Below are positions 15,152 through 23,369 of a DNA stretch of 64,000 nt, piece by piece. The notes under the pieces are model-generated. The model did not search any database, had not been told where the DNA came from, and saw only the letters and a list, made by a program, of their open reading frames with translations. The DNA is from Firmicutes bacterium OM04-13BH (lineage in GTDB: Bacteria; Bacillota; Clostridia; Lachnospirales; Lachnospiraceae): contig QULP01000002.1 of assembly GCA_003481745.1 (NCBI GenBank), positions 248,001 to 312,000 on the forward strand. Reading direction: 5' to 3'. The translations under genes and the position numbers were made by a program. Every line of letters begins with the position of its first letter. Position 1 is the first letter of the stretch.

Positions 15152-17446
15152 TCACTGTTCAATGACCTGCATTTCGGTACCCCCCCCGCCGGATTTTATG
15201 CTTCTGATCGTCTTTTCCAATACCTTCATCTCAACCGGTTTTGAAACATGGGCATTCATACCGGCTGCCAGAGAATGCTGAATATCCTCAGAAAACGCAT
15301 TGGCGGTCATAGCAATGATCGGAATTGTCATTGCCAGTTCATGAGAACTTCTGCGGATTGCTTTTGTTGCCTCATAACCGTTCATGACAGGCATCTGCAC
15401 ATCCATCAGGATCATGTCATAATCCCCCGGGGCAGACTGTTCAAATGTCTCCAGAACTCTTTCACCATTTTCACAGATGATGCACTCTGCACCCTCAATT
15501 TTTAACAGTTCCATCAAAATCTCTGCATTCAGCTCATTATCCTCCGCACACAGGAATCTCATTCCCTGAAGGATATTATCATCCTGTTCATCTATTTCTT
15601 CTTGTGCTGCCAAAGCAATTGTTCTCTCCTCTGCAATTCTCATATCTATGAGAACCTCAAAACAGCTTCCTTGTCCCAGTTCACTCTCCAAATCAATGGT
15701 GCCTCCCATTGCTTTAACCAGATTTCTGGTAATAGCCATTCCGAGACCGGTTCCCTGTATCTTATTAGTCATAGAACTTTCAGCGCGGGTAAACGGATCA
15801 AAAATCGTCTCTTTGAAATCTGCAGACATTCCCATACCATTATCGCTGACTAAGAAACGGTACTTTGCATAGACAGATGACTTTGTCTCACATTCTTCTA
15901 CCAGAAACTGAATTTTTCCACCTTCCTGCGTGTACTTCACTGCATTAGAAAGCAAGTTGCTGAAAATCTGCATCAGATGAACCTGATCTCCGTTCACCCA
16001 TTCGTGCCGGATGTTTTCTTTTATGATCGTAAGAGTCTGTTTTTTTTCATCTATCTGTGACTGAAATAAAGTATTGATTTCCTGTATAAAATTCAGAATG
16101 GAAAAATCATTGTATTTAAAAACTGTTTTTCCTGCTTCAATCTTACTCATATCCAGAACATCATTAATAATCCCTAACAGATGCTGTGATGAAATATCTA
16201 TTTTATCTGCATACTCTATTACTTTATCTTTATTCCCTGCATCATATCTGATTAATGATGTCATACCAATAATTGCATTCATTGGTGTACGAATATCATG
16301 TGACATATTGGACAGGAAATCTGTTTTCGCCTTATTTGCATTTTCAGCGGTCTGCAAGGCTTCCGTTGTAATGTCCTTTGCTTTTTTCAGTTTTTTATTG
16401 GACTCCTCCATTTCCTTCATTGCCTGCGTCTGAATCTCATTATTTCTTTTTTCATATTCAGCTTTTTGCTCAGCAAGACTGCATCTAGAAATACTGTAGA
16501 ATAATCCGGCAAAAAGCAAAAGTATAAAACCTGCCATGAGTATTGTTTCAAACACTATTGTTTTCTGATAATCTTTCAGTACATTATCTACAACACTCTT
16601 TTCTACAATACAGATCAGCATGGTGTTATTATTTTCTATCGGACAGTATCCCAGATAGTAAGGTTTGTCACTTCCCAGAAGTTCTACCCCCTGTTCTCTG
16701 CCATCCAGCTTTTTTTGAAGAGAATCAGCCTCTTCCTCAGTGATAGCCTGATCTCCTTTTAAATGCTTTAACAAAAAATAGTTCCTAAAAAATTTATCTT
16801 CTATCTGATTTGTATAAGTAATATTTCCGTCGTTATCCAGCATAAACAGATACGCATTCCCGTTATAGCTTTTCACACTTAACATGGAATCTAATTTTGA
16901 ATGATCATACAAGGTTCCAATTGCCGTATAAGTTTCCCCATTAATCGTATATTCCTGACATGGAATTGCAACCAGATAACCATCTTTTTTCTTCTGGTTA
17001 TAATCAAGAGAAACCAATTTTCCAATATTATATCCGTTCCTCAAATCCAACAAACATTTACTTGGCATGTCAACCCGAAGTTTTGTTCCATCAGTGGTTA
17101 TTGCCTTTCCATTTTCCTGGAGAAATAGAAGTGTACTTTCAGATTCTTTCTGCCATGCCTCAAAGAACTTCTTGTTTCTATCCAGTTCAATAGATCTCAC
17201 TTCCTCTTGAATAAGAGAATCCTCAAGCAAATGCAGCTGGCTGTAGTATCCATTCACCTGCAGATCATAGGTCTGCTGTATCTGTTCAACAACAGCTCCC
17301 ATACTGCTTTTCCCGTTTTCCGTGATATAGCTGTTCATCCTGTTCAAAAGGAACTTTACAAAAATTAAGCTTAAAAAGATAAGAATTAAAAAGAACAATG
17401 GCATTATAATCTTTTTTCTTTTTGTTATTACTTGTTCTATTCCCAC
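15152..17446 (-). CDS. Hybrid sensor histidine kinase with dCache-like sensor
   Basis: A 764-residue membrane kinase. A membrane helix (residues 14-34), an extracellular Cache-type sensor (about 40-290) and a second helix (about 298-318) are followed by a coiled coil. Then come HisKA with H383 in SHDIRTPMN, an HATPase domain with N, G1 (DNGMGM) and G2 (GTGLGM) boxes, and a receiver domain with phospho-acceptor D682 (MDVQMP). It starts with GTG two bases after the lipoprotein stop, so it is cotranscribed with that binding protein, its likely ligand-presenting partner. An eight-G run lies in the last codons, just before TEMQVIEQ. No output regulator is adjacent. Confidence 0.9.
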   Translation of the reverse strand: MGIEQVITKRKKIIMPLFFLILIFLSLIFVKFLLNRMNSYITENGKSSMGAVVEQIQQTYDLQVNGYYSQLHLLEDSLIQEEVRSIELDRNKKFFEAWQKESESTLLFLQENGKAITTDGTKLRVDMPSKCLLDLRNGYNIGKLVSLDYNQKKKDGYLVAIPCQEYTINGETYTAIGTLYDHSKLDSMLSVKSYNGNAYLFMLDNDGNITYTNQIEDKFFRNYFLLKHLKGDQAITEEEADSLQKKLDGREQGVELLGSDKPYYLGYCPIENNNTMLICIVEKSVVDNVLKDYQKTIVFETILMAGFILLLFAGLFYSISRCSLAEQKAEYEKRNNEIQTQAMKEMEESNKKLKKAKDITTEALQTAENANKAKTDFLSNMSHDIRTPMNAIIGMTSLIRYDAGNKDKVIEYADKIDISSQHLLGIINDVLDMSKIEAGKTVFKYNDFSILNFIQEINTLFQSQIDEKKQTLTIIKENIRHEWVNGDQVHLMQIFSNLLSNAVKYTQEGGKIQFLVEECETKSSVYAKYRFLVSDNGMGMSADFKETIFDPFTRAESSMTNKIQGTGLGMAITRNLVKAMGGTIDLESELGQGSCFEVLIDMRIAEERTIALAAQEEIDEQDDNILQGMRFLCAEDNELNAEILMELLKIEGAECIICENGERVLETFEQSAPGDYDMILMDVQMPVMNGYEATKAIRRSSHELAMTIPIIAMTANAFSEDIQHSLAAGMNAHVSKPVEMKVLEKTIRSIKSGGGGTEMQVIEQ

Positions 17447-17448
17447 TT

Positions 17449-19293
17449 TTATTTTTCAACCTCTATATAATCTTCCGGTACTGACGGCTGCTGTCCGTTT
17501 GCCATTGCTACGGTCCATGCACTTGATAATGTTGTGTTCCCAAGCTGCCTGATCTCGCATTCCGGATTTATTTTTTTCAAAACAGACATTGTGGTTTCTG
17601 TAAGAAGAATAGAGTACTCCTTGTCTTTGTCTATTTTTTTCTTATTTACTTCTATGTCCTTTAATGAGAATCCGTTTTCCTCCTGCCTGACGATTATTTT
17701 CATACCGGATGCAATTGGCAATTCGTATTTATTGGTTATGTGAAATTTCTCATCGGACTCAGCAAGATATTTCTCCGCAAGTTCATAAATTTCTTTGCCA
17801 TTGATTTTTGCCAGGTATAAAAATGTATCTGAACTCTTTGCCGTCATCAAAGCAACTCGGCTGCCGGTGCACTCTCCTTTGTAAATGGAAGAAGTAAAAT
17901 AATAATATGGCACCAGAGCCAGCTGCGCATCATTTTCTTCTCTGATCGTAGTTAAAATAGAAGATGCCGCATCGCGACCGTTTTTATCATTTAGCGAAAT
18001 GGCATATTCGTTTTCAAAATTAACTGTGGTTTCTTCTTTTGAATCCTTGCTGTTCATTGTGCTGCGAAAAGTATCATAAGCCTGTGTTTCATCCATTTCC
18101 CCTGACAATAATCCGTGAACAGCCTTAAGGCTGGCATCAAATGATTTTTGAGCAGAATATCGGATATAAACAGAATTATTATTAATTTCATCTTCAAGGC
18201 CAGGTACATCTTCCATCATGTTTGGAACATCTACATTTAATGAAATTACACCCTTTCCATCTGCGATCAGCGTTTGTCCTTCTTTTGAAATCATACACTC
18301 CAGGACATCGAATGCCAGATCCAGTTTTTCCTGATCTTTTTCCAGGTCTTTGTTGAATGCAATATTCAGAGAAGGGGTCATATTTATAAAAGCTTCATCC
18401 GAAATCTGTGAAAAAAACGGTATACGAGTTAATTCTGCATCCATCTGTTCCTGATATTCCTGCATAAGTGCCGGATAACCATGAAACATTGCTGCTTTTC
18501 CCTCAAGGAACATCTGCGCTGCAGTATTAATATCGACGCTGATATCATCACTTGTAAAATGTGAGTCTTTCAAAAATGTATTGGTTTCTGAAAAAATACG
18601 TTTCCATAACGCATCATCAAACGCGATATCCCCTGATGCACTTTCAGCTGAACTTCTCCATTCGATTCCATCCAGACTCATGAATTCACCGATTGCACCT
18701 GTCTGAATCACCTCATGAGTGGACCAGTCTTCTGCAAGATCCAGGGAATACGGTTTTATACCATTATCATAAAATTGCTGGCATGCCTGTGCATATTCCT
18801 TATAGTTTTTCGGTATCTTGATTCCATACTGTTCAAACAATGTCTTGTTGGCAATAATCGTCTGCGGTATACCGCAGATAGGAAGCCACTGAATCTCATT
18901 TTTTGAATTTTTATAATATTGCAATGCATAGGAGTAATACCTGGAAACCACATCATAAGAAGCAAAATCCATTAGATATGGCTCCAGATCCTGTGCATCT
19001 TTTCCAGAAAATCGACGTACGGTTATGATATCCGGCAGTTCACCATGTTCCTCAAAATAGCTATATAAATCGGTATCATTGTTACCGGTAATAAACTCAA
19101 TATCCTGATCTGGAAACTTCTCATGGATATAGGGTACAATATTTTTCATTAAACGATTTTCCCACAGATACACGGTAAGGTGATCGTCATTTTTAGATAC
19201 TGCTTTTTTAGATTGTCCACAGCCAGACAAAACAGTAGCTACTACAAGCACCCCTGACAATAAAGCTATCAGATAATGTTTTGCCTTTTTCAT
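17449..19293 (-). CDS. Solute-binding lipoprotein with 5'-nucleotidase-C-like domain
   Basis: A 614-residue lipoprotein: signal peptide with lipobox LSGC (Cys at about 25). A type-1 extracellular solute-binding fold covers residues about 35-400 (LTVYLWENRLMKNIVPYI; FLEGKAAMFHGYPALMQEY). The last about 170 residues resemble the C-terminal domain of 5'-nucleotidases (KINGKEIYELAEKYL; YELPIASGMKIIV; DKEYSILLTETTMSVL). The fusion is unusual, and no ABC permease genes follow. Instead the hybrid kinase starts two bases downstream, so this protein probably binds a ligand outside the membrane and signals through the kinase. The ligand is unknown. Confidence 0.82.
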   Translation of the reverse strand: MKKAKHYLIALLSGVLVVATVLSGCGQSKKAVSKNDDHLTVYLWENRLMKNIVPYIHEKFPDQDIEFITGNNDTDLYSYFEEHGELPDIITVRRFSGKDAQDLEPYLMDFASYDVVSRYYSYALQYYKNSKNEIQWLPICGIPQTIIANKTLFEQYGIKIPKNYKEYAQACQQFYDNGIKPYSLDLAEDWSTHEVIQTGAIGEFMSLDGIEWRSSAESASGDIAFDDALWKRIFSETNTFLKDSHFTSDDISVDINTAAQMFLEGKAAMFHGYPALMQEYQEQMDAELTRIPFFSQISDEAFINMTPSLNIAFNKDLEKDQEKLDLAFDVLECMISKEGQTLIADGKGVISLNVDVPNMMEDVPGLEDEINNNSVYIRYSAQKSFDASLKAVHGLLSGEMDETQAYDTFRSTMNSKDSKEETTVNFENEYAISLNDKNGRDAASSILTTIREENDAQLALVPYYYFTSSIYKGECTGSRVALMTAKSSDTFLYLAKINGKEIYELAEKYLAESDEKFHITNKYELPIASGMKIIVRQEENGFSLKDIEVNKKKIDKDKEYSILLTETTMSVLKKINPECEIRQLGNTTLSSAWTVAMANGQQPSVPEDYIEVEK

Positions 19294-19378
19294 ACTCTTA
19301 TTTTCCTCATTCTTTCCTGATAAAAACCATAATTCAATAATCCCATCTCAGACTTTCATCTTATTTGCCGATTATTCT

Positions 19379-19407
19379 ATTATAACTTGTAAAGCGGATG
19401 TTTGCAA
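19379..19407 (-). promoter_or_regulatory. Candidate promoter of the lipoprotein-kinase unit
   Basis: TTGCAA (19407-19402), 17 bases, TATAAT (19384-19379) on the minus strand. The -35 box lies in the loop and right arm of the REP-like repeat. Confidence 0.55.
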
Positions 19408-19429
19408 TCCGCTTCGCTACTTGCTCATG
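19392..19429. repeat. REP-like hairpin repeat (copy 2)
   Basis: AAGCGGAT, 7 bases, ATCCGCTT, then the conserved tail CGCTACTTGCTCATG. It matches the copy at 53624-53661 in 36 of 38 positions by eye. Confidence 0.85.
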
Positions 19430-19498
19430 CAAAAATATTAATGCTATTATACCTCTCTCTACTTTTTCAGAAGCTTTTCCCATGCATCTGGAAGGCAA

Positions 19499-19900
19499 TT
19501 ACAGCCAGTTTTCCAGAACATCATTCAACTTATTCATATCCAGCGGTTTCGCGATATGTCCATTCATGCCTGTATTTTTGGCAAGCTGTACGTCTTCTGC
19601 AAAAGCATTGGCAGTCATGGCAACAATAGGCAGTTTTCCCTTTTCACCCGGAAGGCTCCTGATTGCCGCTGTTGCCTCATAACCATTCATAACAGGCATT
19701 TGGATATCCATAAAAATAAGATCATACGAACCTTTCGGAGAAGCCTCCACTTTCTCAACTGCAATTTTCCCATTTTCTGCCGTTTCCACTTTTGCACCTG
19801 TCATCTGCAAGATTTCACCAGCAATTTCTCTGTTCAACTCATTATCCTCAACCAGCAGAATCCTTTTTCCCGTGTAGTCTGATTCTGACAGCTTCTCCAA
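19499..19900 (-). pseudogene. Orphan receiver domain, likely remnant of a hybrid kinase
   Basis: About 133 residues forming a complete receiver domain: acidic pocket VEDN (18-20), phospho-acceptor D65 in FMDIQMP, T in AMTAN and K in AKPLD. It resembles the receiver at the end of the neighbouring hybrid kinase. It has only a TTG as possible start and no ribosome binding site, with in-frame stops just upstream, near the MITE-like element. The simplest view is the C-terminal leftover of a second hybrid kinase gene. A free-standing receiver protein cannot be ruled out. Confidence 0.6.
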
Positions 19901-19944
19901 ATAATTTCTTGCGCCACAGAAATACGTTCATCACAAGAAAAAAT

Positions 19945-20105
19945 GAGCAGAAAACCCCATCCGACTCGTCGAGGGCACTGAAAAACTGTTTTTACATACA
20001 ATATATAGTAGTGTAAAACATATAAGTATGCTTTACCTTGTACCGTTTTGTGTAAAATAAGGACTTTTTCAGTGGTGTCGACTCGTCGGATGGGGTTTTC
20101 TGCTC
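19945..20105. mobile_element. MITE-like element, 161 bp, with 41-bp imperfect terminal inverted repeats
   Basis: Both ends carry the same 21 bases in inverted orientation, starting GAGCAGAAAACCCC and ending TCCGAC. Ten variable bases follow, then CACTGAAAAA. The AT-rich middle holds TTTTACA and TGTAAAA as an inner inverted pair. There is no coding capacity and no obvious target duplication. It lies next to the truncated receiver gene. Confidence 0.75.
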
Positions 20106-20200
20106 TATAATAGATAAAAGTATACAGAGATGTATTATTTAATAGGAACAAAATGGAATGTAAAAAAATATTTTTTGCTTCACTAATGCTCTGTATACCA

Positions 20201-20247
20201 AAAAGAAACTGTCTCACTAAGCAATTAGCAGACAGTTTCTTTTTTTA
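20201..20247. terminator. Bidirectional terminator hairpin
   Basis: AAGAAACTGTCT and AGACAGTTTCTT form a 12-bp stem with a run of T on the plus side and TTTTT on the minus side. It could end the rpsB-tsf transcript. Confidence 0.8.
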
Positions 20248-20290
20248 TTGGTAATGTATATGTGTAGCTGATACTGCGATTTTCACATTT

Positions 20291-20360
20291 TTTGCGTAAA
20301 CTTCGCTGAAGCAGCTTACGCTTTCTTTTACGCAAGTTTATACGCAAATTTGACGCAAAA
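20291..20360. repeat. Cluster of ACGCAA / TTGCGT repeats
   Basis: TTTGCGTAAA (20291-20300), TTACGC, TTTTACGCAAG, TATACGCAAA and TGACGCAAAA lie within 70 bases, some direct and some inverted. This looks like a set of protein binding sites or an old attachment region. Confidence 0.45.
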
Positions 20361-20492
20361 TCACATAATACTTTACGGTAAAATATGATAAGTTATGATA
20401 CTTACGCTTTTTTCAAAAACTACAGTACAGAGTTCACAACACCTGATTTTATAGGGTTTTCAGTCTTTTTTCAAAAAAGTTCGCTGATGTAC

Positions 20493-21431
20493 TTAGTTTC
20501 CCATCTGTTTTGCAACTTCTTCTGCAAAGTTTTCTTCTTTCTTTTCGATACCTTCTCCAGTTTCGAAACGAACGAATCCTTTCACAGCAATTTTAGCGCC
20601 GTTTTCTTTAGCAACCTGTTCTACGTATTTAGCTACAGACTGTTTTCCGTCTTCTGCTTTTACGTATACCTGATCTAACAGACAGATTTCTTTCATTTCT
20701 TTTTTGATACGTCCGGCAATCATTCCCTGGATTACTTTTTCTGGTTTCTGAGATTCTTTCGGGTCATTCTGAATCTGAGCCATAAGGATTTCTTTTTCAT
20801 GAGCGATGAAGTCTGCACTTACTTCGCTTTCATCTGTGTATTTTGGATTTAAAGCTGCAATCTGCATTGCTACGTTTTTAGCCATTTCTTTAACAGCGTC
20901 GTTTACAACATCTGTTTCAACATCAACAAGAACGCCGATTTTTCCGCCCATGTGTGTGTAAGAAGCTACAAATCCGTTTGCTTCTTCAACTTTAGCGAAT
21001 CTTCTGATGTTCATGTTTTCACCGATTACTGCAATCTGAGCTGCTAAAGCTTCGTTTACAGTCTTAGTTGTATCAAATTTCCATGTTTCAGCAAGGAACG
21101 CTTCTACGTCAGCAGCTTCTGTTTCCATAACCTGTTCTGCAACCTGTGCAACATATCCCTGGAATTTGTCGTTTTTAGCAACGAAGTCTGTTTCTGCATT
21201 AACTTCTACAACAACTGCTTTCTTTCCATCTTCTGATACGAGAGTTTTGCAAAGACCTTCAGCTGCAACACGGCTAGCTTTTTTCTGAGCAGTAGCAAGA
21301 CCTTTTTCTCTTAAAAATTCTACTGCTTTATCCATATCGCCTTCTGTAGCTGTAAGAGCTTTCTTACAATCCATCATACCAGCGCCTGTCATTTCTCTTA
21401 ATTCTTTTACCATTCCTGCTGTAATAGCCAT
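20493..21431 (-). CDS. tsf: Elongation factor Ts
   Basis: A 312-residue EF-Ts, which recycles EF-Tu by releasing GDP. The N-terminal UBA-like domain with ELREMTGAGMMDCKKAL, the TDFVAKN motif in the core (residues about 78-86) and the two dimerisation subdomains are present. CAGGAGG precedes the ATG. It follows rpsB in the classic order rpsB-tsf with a 120-base gap that holds a GC-rich hairpin. The C-terminal acidic tail (EGIEKKEENFAEEV) is normal for the longer clostridial form. Confidence 0.98.
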   Translation of the reverse strand: MAITAGMVKELREMTGAGMMDCKKALTATEGDMDKAVEFLREKGLATAQKKASRVAAEGLCKTLVSEDGKKAVVVEVNAETDFVAKNDKFQGYVAQVAEQVMETEAADVEAFLAETWKFDTTKTVNEALAAQIAVIGENMNIRRFAKVEEANGFVASYTHMGGKIGVLVDVETDVVNDAVKEMAKNVAMQIAALNPKYTDESEVSADFIAHEKEILMAQIQNDPKESQKPEKVIQGMIAGRIKKEMKEICLLDQVYVKAEDGKQSVAKYVEQVAKENGAKIAVKGFVRFETGEGIEKKEENFAEEVAKQMGN

Positions 21432-21496
21432 CGTGATAGTCCTCCTGAATTTATAATTATTTTAAAATTTTTCCGTTTTATTCTTTATTAAGAAAC

Positions 21497-21520
21497 CGCC
21501 CTGGTTAAAAAGCCAGGGCG
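21497..21520 (-). terminator. Hairpin between rpsB and tsf
   Basis: CGCCCTGG and CCAGGGCG make a perfect 8-bp stem with an 8-base loop and only a short T stretch after it. It is likely a partial terminator or RNA processing site that tunes tsf relative to rpsB. Confidence 0.6.
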
Positions 21521-21551
21521 TTATGAATCATTGCCCATAAAGATGGGGAAA

Positions 21552-22286
21552 TTATTCTTCTACTGTTTCTTCTGCTTCTTCAACGAATTCTACATCTTCT
21601 GCTGTTCCCTGGTTTGCTTCGATTACAGCGTCTGCCATTTTAGAAACAATCAGTTTTACGGCTCTAATTGCATCATCGTTACCTGGAATTACATAATCCA
21701 GTTCTTCTGGGTCACAGTTTGTATCTGCGATACCGATAAGCGGAATACCCAGTGTATGAGCTTCCTGAACACAGATTCTTTCTTTTTTCGGGTCTACGAT
21801 AAAGATAGCATCTGGAAGTTTTTTCATTTCTTTGATACCGCCAAGGTTTTTCTGTAACTTAGCCATTTCTTTTTTCAGTTCGATTACTTCTTTTTTCGGA
21901 AGTACATCAAATGTTCCATCAGCTTCCATAGCTTCGATTTCTTTTAATTTTGCAATTCTGCTCTGGATTGTTTTGAAGTTTGTGAGCATACCACCTAACC
22001 ATCTTTCGTTTACGTAGTACATTCCGCAACGTTCAGCTTCTGTTTTGATAGCATCCTGAGCCTGTTTTTTAGTTCCTACGAAGAGGATTGTGCCGCCTTC
22101 AGCAGCGATATCAGCAACTGCTTTATAAGCATCGTCAACCATTCCTACAGATTTCTGCAGGTCGATGATATAGATACCATTTCTTTCTGTGTAGATGTAT
22201 GGAGCCATTTTAGGGTTCCATCTTCTGGTCTGATGTCCGAAATGAACACCTGCTTCCAGTAACTGTTTCATTGAAATAACGCTCAT
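21552..22286 (-). CDS. rpsB: 30S ribosomal protein S2
   Basis: A 244-residue S2 protein. [19 protein letters not shown] then [11 protein letters not shown] and the GTNCDPE-like [19 protein letters not shown] block are diagnostic. The ATG at 22286 has AAAGGAGAT upstream; the open frame to 22358 is leader. It assembles late on the 30S head/body junction and is needed for S1 binding in organisms that have S1. It is the first gene of the rpsB-tsf unit, with a strong promoter about 120 bases upstream. Confidence 0.98.
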   Translation of the reverse strand: MSVISMKQLLEAGVHFGHQTRRWNPKMAPYIYTERNGIYIIDLQKSVGMVDDAYKAVADIAAEGGTILFVGTKKQAQDAIKTEAERCGMYYVNERWLGGMLTNFKTIQSRIAKLKEIEAMEADGTFDVLPKKEVIELKKEMAKLQKNLGGIKEMKKLPDAIFIVDPKKERICVQEAHTLGIPLIGIADTNCDPEELDYVIPGNDDAIRAVKLIVSKMADAVIEANQGTAEDVEFVEEAEETVEE

Positions 22287-22404
22287 TTTCTTATCTCCTT
22301 TGGTTGTTTTCTTCCGCTTATTTCTACTCTTTTGGAACTTTTTTATATAAAAAAGCACCTTCCATCAGAATTCATAAGCGTGGTTATTTTTTTGCAACAC
22401 TGGC

Positions 22405-22433
22405 ATTATATCATAGATAAATATCGTAATCAA
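22405..22433 (-). promoter_or_regulatory. rpsB promoter
   Basis: TTGATT (22433-22428), 17 bases, TATAAT (22410-22405). The -35 box overlaps the stop codon of the upstream esterase gene. About 115 bases of leader follow, where S2 autoregulation may act. Confidence 0.75.
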
Positions 22434-23269
22434 GCCATTTTTTTGTTTTTTTCGCACATTCTGTGCAACCAGGTTTTTAAAAGAGGCATCCAGCTTTGAC
22501 ATTCTTTCTGAATTCCGCTTCCATCCGCTCTCACTAAGGTTTCATCTGCAAGCGAAAGTCCATGATTTCCTTCTGGATACAGATGATACTCTACCGGAAT
22601 CTTTGCCTTTCCCATTGCTTCAACAAAAAGCAGAGAATTTTGAAACGGAACGGTTTTATCCTCAAACGTATGCCATAAAAAAGCGGGCGGAACTTGTTCT
22701 CCTACCTGAGTTTCCAGAGCCATCTCTTCTTTCTTTTCCTCGTAAGTATCCCCCAACAGATTATGTATACTCTCCAGGTGGGTATACTCTTCTTTTGACG
22801 TAATTACCGGATAGCATAAAATTAATCCTGACACTTTTAACTCTTCTGTCTTGACTCCTGTTTTCTCTGCCACAAACGGACGATTCCAGAATACTCCATA
22901 ACTTGCCGCAAGATGTCCACCCGCTGAAAATCCCATCACAAACACTTTTTCCGTGTCAATATGCCACTCTTCTGCCTTTTCTTTTAAAAGTTTGATTGAT
23001 TCAGCTACTTCTAACAATGCTGTTGGAAAAATTGCCGGTGCGCAGGAATAACGTAGCACAGCAGCATGGTATCCAGCACTGTTTAAATGCAGCGCAATCA
23101 TTTCTGCTTCTCTGTCTGCTGTAAACCGATAAGCTCCTCCCGGGCAGATTAAAACCAGCGGTCGCTTTAAATTCGGTTCTAATTCTTCATAAGAATCTAA
23201 AATATAAGTCGTCAAATGAGAATCTTTTAAAGAACCTTCTGCCTTTATGGAAATATTTTTATGTATCAT
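22430..23269 (-). CDS. Alpha/beta hydrolase, acetyl-esterase-like
   Basis: A 279-residue soluble esterase of the BD-FAE/Axe group. It has an oxyanion stretch CPGGAY (near residue 42), nucleophile elbow GFSAGGHL, the acid in TFEDKTVP and histidine in GNHGLSL. Such enzymes remove acetyl groups from xylo-oligosaccharides or related sugars in the cytoplasm. No signal peptide is seen. The ATG at 23269 is preferred (AAAGAGGAC upstream); the frame extends to 23311. It is not obviously in an operon; no glycoside hydrolases are nearby. Confidence 0.85.
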   Translation of the reverse strand: MIHKNISIKAEGSLKDSHLTTYILDSYEELEPNLKRPLVLICPGGAYRFTADREAEMIALHLNSAGYHAAVLRYSCAPAIFPTALLEVAESIKLLKEKAEEWHIDTEKVFVMGFSAGGHLAASYGVFWNRPFVAEKTGVKTEELKVSGLILCYPVITSKEEYTHLESIHNLLGDTYEEKKEEMALETQVGEQVPPAFLWHTFEDKTVPFQNSLLFVEAMGKAKIPVEYHLYPEGNHGLSLADETLVRADGSGIQKECQSWMPLLKTWLHRMCEKNKKMA

Positions 23270-23295
23270 AATTCTGTCCTCTTTCTCTGTTTTAT

Positions 23296-23316
23296 GTACT
23301 CTCGGAATCATTCTCT
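23296..23316. repeat. Half-copy of the GTACTCTCGGAAT repeat
   Basis: GTACTCTCGGAATCATTCT matches one arm of the palindrome at 39946-40005. Confidence 0.45.
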
Positions 23317-23369
23317 GTGCAAATGCTAAAAATTCCTTAAGAATCCTTTTTTCTTGTTACTTTTTCTTG

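Larger units (their letters stand above)
20106..20492. other. Intergenic region: terminator and GCGTAA-type repeats, no gene
   Basis: No convincing gene. It holds the hairpin at 20201-20247 and the ACGCAAA/TTTGCGT repeat cluster at 20291-20360. Confidence 0.6.

Noticed and set aside
20281..20370. CRISPR array
   Set aside because: Repeats are only 6-7 bases, irregularly spaced and in both orientations.
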